10,035 nt of DNA, taken from the NCBI GenBank assembly GCA_047519745.1, contig JAPVSJ010000051.1:1-10035 (forward strand), written 5' to 3'. Each line of letters begins with the position of its first letter. The first letter of the stretch is position 1. This DNA comes from VRUE01 sp047519745 (GTDB taxonomy: Bacteria; Actinomycetota; Thermoleophilia; Solirubrobacterales; 70-9). Both the position numbers and the translations under genes were made by a program. This document shows positions 6,010-10,035 of the stretch, piece by piece. The notes beneath the pieces are model-generated. The model was not told the origin of the DNA. It worked only from the letters and a program-made list of their open reading frames with translations, and did no database searches.

Positions 6010-6013
6010 ACGT
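6008..6013 (+). promoter_or_regulatory. Candidate -10 box (TAACGT) for leaderless PHP-ispF mRNA
   Basis: TAACGT fits TAnnnT and lies nine bases before the ATG at 6023; no ribosome binding site is present, so the transcript probably begins at or next to the start codon. Confidence 0.45.
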
Positions 6014-6022
6014 GGTGCGCCG

Positions 6023-6868
6023 ATGCTGACCGACTACCACCTCCATCTGCGCCCGGACGAGCCCGATACGCCTCCTGGGCGGTACTTCACCGCCGAGAAC
6101 GTCGAGCGCTACCGCGAGGCCGCAGCCGCGGCCGGGATCGACGAGCTGGGCGTCTCCGAGCACGTCTACCGCTTCACCGAGGCCCTGACCCTCTGGCGCC
6201 ACCCGTTTTGGGAAGAGCAGGCGCGCGACGATCTCGGCGCCTACTGCGAGTTCGTGCGGGGGACGGGGTTGAAGCTGGGGATCGAGTGCGACTTCGTCCC
6301 CGGCGCCGAGGACCGCACCGCGAACCTGCTCGAGGCGCACGATTTCGACTACGTGGTCGGCTCGGTCCACTTTGTCGGCGAGGCCGCGGTCGACCACCCC
6401 GGCTGGGACGTCTGGGAGGGGCGCGGCGACGCCGACGAGGTCTGGCGCCGCTACTTCGAGGCGCTCGCCGAGTGCGCCCACTCGGGCCTCTTCGACATCC
6501 TCGCTCACCCTGACCTGGTCAAGGTCTGGGGGCGCGCCAGGCCGCTGCCGGAGCGCGACCCACGCCATTACTACGAGCCCGCGGTCGAGGCGATCGCCGC
6601 GGCCGGGATCGCGGTCGAGCTCTCGACCGCCGGGCTGCGCAAGCCGGTCGGCGAGCTCTATCCCGCGCCGGCTTTCGCCCGGATGTGCGCCGAGGCGGGC
6701 GCCCAGTTCGCCCTCTCCTCCGACGCCCACCTGCCCGAGCAGGTCGGCTTCGGCTACGACCGCGCCCTGGGGCTGCTGGCCGATCTCGGCGTCGAGGAGA
6801 TCAGTGTCTTCGAGCGCCGTCAGCGTCGGCTGGAGCCGCTGCCGGCGCGGGTAGGCGAGAATCGCTGA
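6023..6868 (+). CDS. PHP-domain phosphatase, HisJ/HisK-type histidinol-phosphatase
   Basis: A 281-residue metal-dependent PHP hydrolase. In the HisJ/HisK family the reaction is removal of phosphate from L-histidinol phosphate, the penultimate stage of histidine synthesis, in the cytoplasm. Metal-ligand motifs appear in the expected order: DYHLHL (His6, His8), VSEH (Glu46, His47), GIECDF (Glu88), GSVHF (His116), ILAHPDL (His162) and SSDAH (Asp234, His236), so all sites of a trinuclear centre look intact. No his genes are in the window, so another phosphoester substrate cannot be excluded. ATG at 6023 gives the first metal motif at residue 4 and is nine bases after a TAnnnT box. The stop is three bases before the ispF start, which implies translational coupling of a histidine-type enzyme with isoprenoid synthesis, more likely convenience of transcription than shared pathway. 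Confidence 0.88.
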   Translation: MLTDYHLHLRPDEPDTPPGRYFTAENVERYREAAAAAGIDELGVSEHVYRFTEALTLWRHPFWEEQARDDLGAYCEFVRGTGLKLGIECDFVPGAEDRTANLLEAHDFDYVVGSVHFVGEAAVDHPGWDVWEGRGDADEVWRRYFEALAECAHSGLFDILAHPDLVKVWGRARPLPERDPRHYYEPAVEAIAAAGIAVELSTAGLRKPVGELYPAPAFARMCAEAGAQFALSSDAHLPEQVGFGYDRALGLLADLGVEEISVFERRQRRLEPLPARVGENR

Positions 6869-6871
6869 ACG

Positions 6872-7327
6872 ATGAGCGTCGGCATCGGCTATGACAGCCA
6901 CCGCTTCGCAGAGGACCGGCCGCTGATCCTGGGCGGGGTCGAGATCGAGCACGAGCGCGGCCTCGGCGGCCACTCCGATGCCGACGTGCTGACGCATGCC
7001 GTGATCGACGCCCTGCTCGGCGCGGCCGGAGGGGGCGACATCGGCACGCTCTTCCCCGATGGTGAGGAGCGCTGGCGCGACGCCGACTCGATCGACATGC
7101 TGCGCACGGTCGTCGGCACCATCCGCGGCAGGATCCTCAACATCGACGCCACCCTGATCTGCGAGGCCCCCCGGCTGGCGGGACACCGCGCCGAGATGGA
7201 GCGCATCCTCGCCGAGGCCACCTCCGCCCGGGTCAGCGTCAAGGCGACCACCAACGAGGGCATGGGCTGGGTCGGCCGCGGCGAGGGAATCGCCTGCATG
7301 GCGGTGGCTTCGGTGGAGAGCGAATAG
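6872..7327 (+). CDS. ispF: 2-C-methyl-D-erythritol 2,4-cyclodiphosphate synthase IspF
   Basis: Fifth step of the MEP pathway: cyclises CDP-methylerythritol 2-phosphate to methylerythritol cyclodiphosphate with loss of CMP; the family works as a zinc-containing trimer. The 151-residue length is typical. Seen: GYDSHRF (metal ligands Asp8 and His10), GGHSDADVLTHAVIDALLGA (34-52 region, metal ligand His42), DIGTLFPD and the following DADS, and the C-terminal KATTNEGMGWVGRGEGIA signature that binds the cytidine nucleotide. ATG at 6872 begins three bases after the PHP stop codon, so it is probably translated by coupling. IspE, the step between IspD and IspF, is not in the window. Confidence 0.97.
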   Translation: MSVGIGYDSHRFAEDRPLILGGVEIEHERGLGGHSDADVLTHAVIDALLGAAGGGDIGTLFPDGEERWRDADSIDMLRTVVGTIRGRILNIDATLICEAPRLAGHRAEMERILAEATSARVSVKATTNEGMGWVGRGEGIACMAVASVESE

Positions 7328-7330
7328 GCT
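7325..7330 (+). promoter_or_regulatory. Possible -10 box (TAGGCT) before acyl-CoA synthetase
   Basis: TAGGCT overlaps the ispF stop TAG and stands 11 bases before the ATG at 7342. It fits the same pattern as the other boxes but with a longer gap, and the gene could equally be read through from ispF, which ends only 14 bases earlier. Confidence 0.2.
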
Positions 7331-7341
7331 TCCGGACCCCC

Positions 7342-8991
7342 ATGGCCACGCTCGGATCGATTGCGACAGCTGTGCGGCAGGCGGCCTCAGACAAAGCATT
7401 CGAGGTCAAGGTCCTGCACGAGGCGGGGATCGCCGGCCTGCACCGTCCCGACAAAGCCGTGAAGGTGGTTTCCGCCCTGGTCCGCTGGGGTGCCTCGCCC
7501 GCCCTCGGCATCACCACCGCCGCGATCCATCACCCGCACGAGACCGCGCTGATCGATGAGCGCGGCTCGCTCACCTTCGAGCAGTTGCAGCGGCGCACGA
7601 ACGCGCTCGCCCACGCCTTCGAGCGGATGGGAATCGGCTACGGAGACGGGATCGGGATCATGTGTCGCAACCATCGTGGCTTCATCGAGGCGACGCTCGC
7701 CGCGGCCAAGCTGGGCGCCAGCGCGCTCTATCTCAACACGATGTTCGCCGGGCCGCAGCTCGCCGAGGTGACGCGTCGCGAGGGTCCCAAGGTCCTCGTC
7801 CACGACGAGGAGTTCAGCGAGCTGCTCGGCGGGGTCGATGCGAGCGTGGAGCGGGTCGTCGGCTGGGCTGACAATGAGACCGAGGCGCCCACGCTCGACT
7901 CGCTGATCGCGTCCGCCGGGGACTCGGACCTGAAGCCGCCCCCGGACAAACCGCGCTTCGTCATCCTCACCTCCGGCACGACCGGTACGCCGAAAGGCGC
8001 GCAGCGCTCCAGCCCCGACGGGCTGTTCGCGCTGGCGGCGCTGATCGACCGGATCCCCTTCCGCAGCCGCGACACGATGATGATCGCGGCGCCGCTCTTT
8101 CACTCCTGGGGCTTCTTTCACTTCATCATGAGCCTGCCGACCGCCTCGACGATCGTGCTGCGGCGGCGCTTCGACCCGGAGGGGACCCTGCAGGCCGTGC
8201 AGGAGCACCGTGCCCAGGTCCTCGGCGCGGTTCCGGTGATGCTGCAGCGCATCCTCCAGCTGCCCGAGGAGACGCTCGACAAGTACGACCTCTCGTCGCT
8301 GCGGATCACCTCGCTCTCCGGCTCGACGCTGCCGGGCGAGCTGGCGATCGCCTGGATGGATCGCTTCGGCGACAACATCTACAACCTCTACGGCTCGACT
8401 GAGGTCGCCTACGCGACCGTCGCCACGCCGCAGGAATTGCGGGCCGCGCCCGGCACGGCGGGGCGGGCGCCCCGAGGCACGGTGGTGCGGCTCTACGACG
8501 AGCAGGGGCGGGAGGTCCCGCGGGGAGAGGTGGGCCGAATCTTCGTCGGCAACGAGATGTCCTTCGAGGGCTACACCGGTGGCGGCGGCAAGGCCGTGAT
8601 CGACGGGCTGCTGAGCAGCGGCGACGTCGGTCACATCGACAGCGCGGGGCGGCTCTTCATCGACGGCCGCGACGACGAGATGATCGTCTCCGGCGGCGAG
8701 AACGTCTTCCCGCGCGAGGTCGAGGATCTGCTCGCCGACCACGAGGCGGTGGTCGAGGCGGCGGTGATCGGGGTCGAGGACGCGGAGTTCGGCCAGCGGC
8801 TGAAGGCGTTCGTGGTCGTCAGCGCCGAGGCGGACGTCTCCGGCGAAGACCTGAAGGCCCACGTCAAGGCCCATCTGGCCGGCTACAAGGCGCCGCGCGA
8901 GGTCGAGTTCGTCGACGAGCTGCCGCGCAACGCGACCGGCAAGATCCTCAAGCGGGAACTGCACGCGCGCGAGGCCGAGAAGTCCGCTTAG
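7342..8991 (+). CDS. Acyl-CoA synthetase (AMP-binding, FadD-like)
   Basis: A 549-residue ANL-superfamily enzyme that activates a carboxylic acid, probably a fatty acid, with ATP to an acyl-adenylate and then loads CoA. Seen: phosphate-binding loop TSGTTGTPKG (210-219), LFHSWGFFHF substrate-pocket helix region (about 252-261), the adenine-binding YGSTE motif (350-354), SGDVGHID with the ribose-binding Asp428, the hinge GRDDEMIVSGGENVFPREVE, and the catalytic lysine Lys534 in NATGKILKREL. All core motifs look intact. About 50 residues precede the AMP-binding domain, as in mycobacterial FadD2-type proteins; that comparison is from memory and no subfamily or chain length can be assigned. ATG at 7342 is the first start in frame, 14 bases after ispF. 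Confidence 0.93.
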   Translation: MATLGSIATAVRQAASDKAFEVKVLHEAGIAGLHRPDKAVKVVSALVRWGASPALGITTAAIHHPHETALIDERGSLTFEQLQRRTNALAHAFERMGIGYGDGIGIMCRNHRGFIEATLAAAKLGASALYLNTMFAGPQLAEVTRREGPKVLVHDEEFSELLGGVDASVERVVGWADNETEAPTLDSLIASAGDSDLKPPPDKPRFVILTSGTTGTPKGAQRSSPDGLFALAALIDRIPFRSRDTMMIAAPLFHSWGFFHFIMSLPTASTIVLRRRFDPEGTLQAVQEHRAQVLGAVPVMLQRILQLPEETLDKYDLSSLRITSLSGSTLPGELAIAWMDRFGDNIYNLYGSTEVAYATVATPQELRAAPGTAGRAPRGTVVRLYDEQGREVPRGEVGRIFVGNEMSFEGYTGGGGKAVIDGLLSSGDVGHIDSAGRLFIDGRDDEMIVSGGENVFPREVEDLLADHEAVVEAAVIGVEDAEFGQRLKAFVVVSAEADVSGEDLKAHVKAHLAGYKAPREVEFVDELPRNATGKILKRELHAREAEKSA

Positions 8992-9020
8992 ACCTCGAAC
9001 GTTCCCCGTTCAGAACCACT

Positions 9021-9040
9021 GCCGCTAATTGCGGCTATTT
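9021..9040 (+). terminator. Possible short intrinsic terminator after acyl-CoA synthetase
   Basis: GCCGC-taatt-GCGGC forms a 5-bp GC stem with a 5-base loop, followed by the T-rich tattt. The stem is short and the T-run weak, so this is tentative. The remainder of the 99-base gap holds the palindrome GAACGTTC (8997-9004) and the promoter-like box at 9078. Confidence 0.35.
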
Positions 9041-9077
9041 GCTGGGCTAGGGGTGGCGTGGCTTCCGGGGCCCATAG

Positions 9078-9083
9078 TAGGTT
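9078..9083 (+). promoter_or_regulatory. Candidate -10 box (TAGGTT) for leaderless coiled-coil gene
   Basis: TAGGTT fits TAnnnT with exactly seven bases to the ATG at 9091, the same spacing as at the transporter gene. It decides between ATG 9091 and the upstream in-frame GTG 9058, which would lie before the promoter box. Confidence 0.45.
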
Positions 9084-9090
9084 GCGGCGA

Positions 9091-9945
9091 ATGGGTGAGC
9101 CCGCAGTCAAGCTGAACGCGGTGGCCGAGGCGACCGAGGAGCTTCACGGCGTCGCCGGGCAGGCGCTCGAGTGGGTGCGGCAGAGCGAGGCGCGCCTGGC
9201 CGAGGCCGAGGCCGCTCGCGAAGCGATCAAGGCGCGGGCGAAGGAGACGCTGGCGAAGCTCGGCGAGGAAGGCCGCGAGCGGATCGCCGCCGAGCGCGAG
9301 AAGCGCCGCGCGAGCGAGGCGCGGGTGGCCCGCGCCGAGGAGGGCCGCGATCGCGCCGAGAAGGCCTTCGAGCGGGCGGTGAAGCGCGCCGAGGCGGATC
9401 GCGAGGCGTTCACGACCCAGCTGACCGCAAGCCGGGCCCAGGCCGACCAGACCACCTCGAATGCGGTCAAACGGGTCGAAGCGGAGGCTTCGAAGCGGAC
9501 CGGCGAGGTGCTGGAAAAGGCGCAGGCCGAGGCCGACCGCCGCGTCGCCGCGGCCGAGCAGCGCGCCGCCGAGGCCGAGGCGCGCGCCGAAGAGGCCCAC
9601 CAGATCGCCATCCGGCTCGAGGCCGAGATCGAGGAGCGGGTGATGCAGGGCACCGTCGACGTCCGCCGTGAGGCCGAGGAGCGGGTGCAGAAGCTGATCG
9701 AAAAGGTCGAAGGCGAGGCGACCGAGAAGGCCAAGGCACGGGCGGAGGAGCAACTGCAGGCCGAGTCGGAGCGGATTCGCGGCCAGGCCGAACAGCGTGA
9801 GGAGCGCCTGCGCCGCGCCGCCGAAGAGGAGATCAAGGCCAGCGCCAAGAAGGCGCGGCGCGAGGCGCTCGCAGCGGCCGATGAGACTGCGCCGACCTGG
9901 GCTCGCCACGAGTCACCGTCGGGCGCGGGTTACCGGACCTTCTGA
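9091..9945 (+). CDS. Long alpha-helical coiled-coil protein, function unknown
   Basis: A 284-residue protein made almost wholly of Ala, Glu, Arg, Lys and Gln. From about residue 12 to 255 there is no proline, and small or hydrophobic residues recur at heptad-like spacing (for example EARLAEAEAAREAIKARAKE), so a single long coiled-coil rod is expected. There is no signal peptide or membrane helix, suggesting a cytoplasmic structural or scaffold protein; a DivIVA-like or filament role is possible but no DivIVA N-terminal motif is seen. The rod ends in a non-helical tail, TWARHESPSGAGYRTF, which may be a binding tag. ATG 9091 is preferred over GTG 9058 because of the TAnnnT box seven bases before it. 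It is not recognised as a named family. Composition bias makes chance similarity to other coiled coils likely, so homology searches need care. Confidence 0.8.
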   Translation: MGEPAVKLNAVAEATEELHGVAGQALEWVRQSEARLAEAEAAREAIKARAKETLAKLGEEGRERIAAEREKRRASEARVARAEEGRDRAEKAFERAVKRAEADREAFTTQLTASRAQADQTTSNAVKRVEAEASKRTGEVLEKAQAEADRRVAAAEQRAAEAEARAEEAHQIAIRLEAEIEERVMQGTVDVRREAEERVQKLIEKVEGEATEKAKARAEEQLQAESERIRGQAEQREERLRRAAEEEIKASAKKARREALAAADETAPTWARHESPSGAGYRTF

Positions 9946-9946
9946 G

Positions 9947-10035
9947 ATGGACGCCCGTGTCAAGGGGCGGTTGATTTCTTTGCGGGTAAGCGCTCATGGC
10001 GGTGATCCTCTTGCTGGGGTCGGGCGGCCGGCGCG
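9947..10035 (+). CDS. Possible start of a further gene (partial, unrecognised)
   Basis: ATG at 9947 lies one base after the coiled-coil gene's stop and the frame stays open to the window end (29 codons, beginning MDARVKGRLISLRVSAHGGD). No domain can be recognised. Many codons here end in T or G, unlike most genes of the window, and there is no ribosome binding site. Against it, on the minus strand the same stretch holds TTGACA (9963-9958), so it might be a promoter for something else. Confidence 0.3.
   Translation, partial: MDARVKGRLISLRVSAHGGDPLAGVGRPA

Noticed and set aside
5792..7399. 535-codon open frame on the minus strand across the PHP gene and ispF
   Set aside because: Antisense to two proteins with intact catalytic motifs, and in a different frame from the 48-residue small ORF. 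Composition is that of a shadow frame.
7387..8964. 525-codon open frame antisense to the acyl-CoA synthetase
   Set aside because: The plus-strand gene has all its family motifs in order; the antisense product is rich in Arg, Asp and Gly without any recognisable domain.
8994..9012. LexA (SOS) box at tcgaacgttc
   Set aside because: The actinobacterial box needs TCGAAC and GTTCGA arms about four bases apart; here the arms touch (GAACGTTC) and the outer bases do not match.
9058..9090. GTG 9058 as start of the coiled-coil protein
   Set aside because: The 11 extra residues are not helix-like, and the promoter-like TAGGTT lies within them, seven bases from ATG 9091.

Overview
The window is GC-rich and nearly all coding, with third codon positions strongly biased to G or C. 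It carries housekeeping genes that are neighbours in actinobacteria: clpC, then disA, carD, ispD and ispF. Together with several genes that seem to start translation without a ribosome binding site, this points to an actinobacterium. Protein character suggests a Thermoleophilia/Solirubrobacterales-like lineage; that placement is inference. No phage, insertion sequence, CRISPR array, tRNA or rRNA was seen.

Layout. 1-639 is the 3' end of clpC (second AAA+ module plus a long charged tail). 654-1787 is an aldo/keto-reductase-fold protein missing two of the four usual catalytic residues. 1788-1964 is a gene-free spacer with a 36-base direct repeat pair and a 28-bp perfect inverted repeat. 1965-3356 is a 14-helix-type drug/proton antiporter. 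3357-3468 is a promoter region with two dyads. 3469-5859 is a compact cluster disA-carD-ispD. 5848-5994, on the minus strand, holds a small membrane-protein gene of 48 codons. 6023-7327 is a PHP phosphatase gene coupled to ispF. 7342-8991 is a fatty-acyl-CoA synthetase. 9091-9945 is an alpha-helical coiled-coil protein. A possible new gene begins at 9947 and runs off the end.

Functionally the window combines proteolysis (ClpC), c-di-AMP synthesis linked to DNA integrity (DisA), global control of transcription initiation (CarD), two steps of the MEP isoprenoid pathway (IspD and IspF), probably the last phosphatase step of histidine synthesis or a relative of it, lipid activation, and efflux. 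The ispD and ispF genes are separated by the divergent pair of the small membrane ORF and the PHP gene.

The points most worth a second look are the unlisted antisense membrane ORF with its mirror-image promoter, the recurring TAnnnT box just upstream of start codons (leaderless mRNAs), the uncertain start of CarD (an ideal ribosome binding site aimed at an ATT codon), the aldo/keto reductase without its lysine and aspartate, and the repeat cluster before the transporter. I saw no clear multi-gene system of a new kind.
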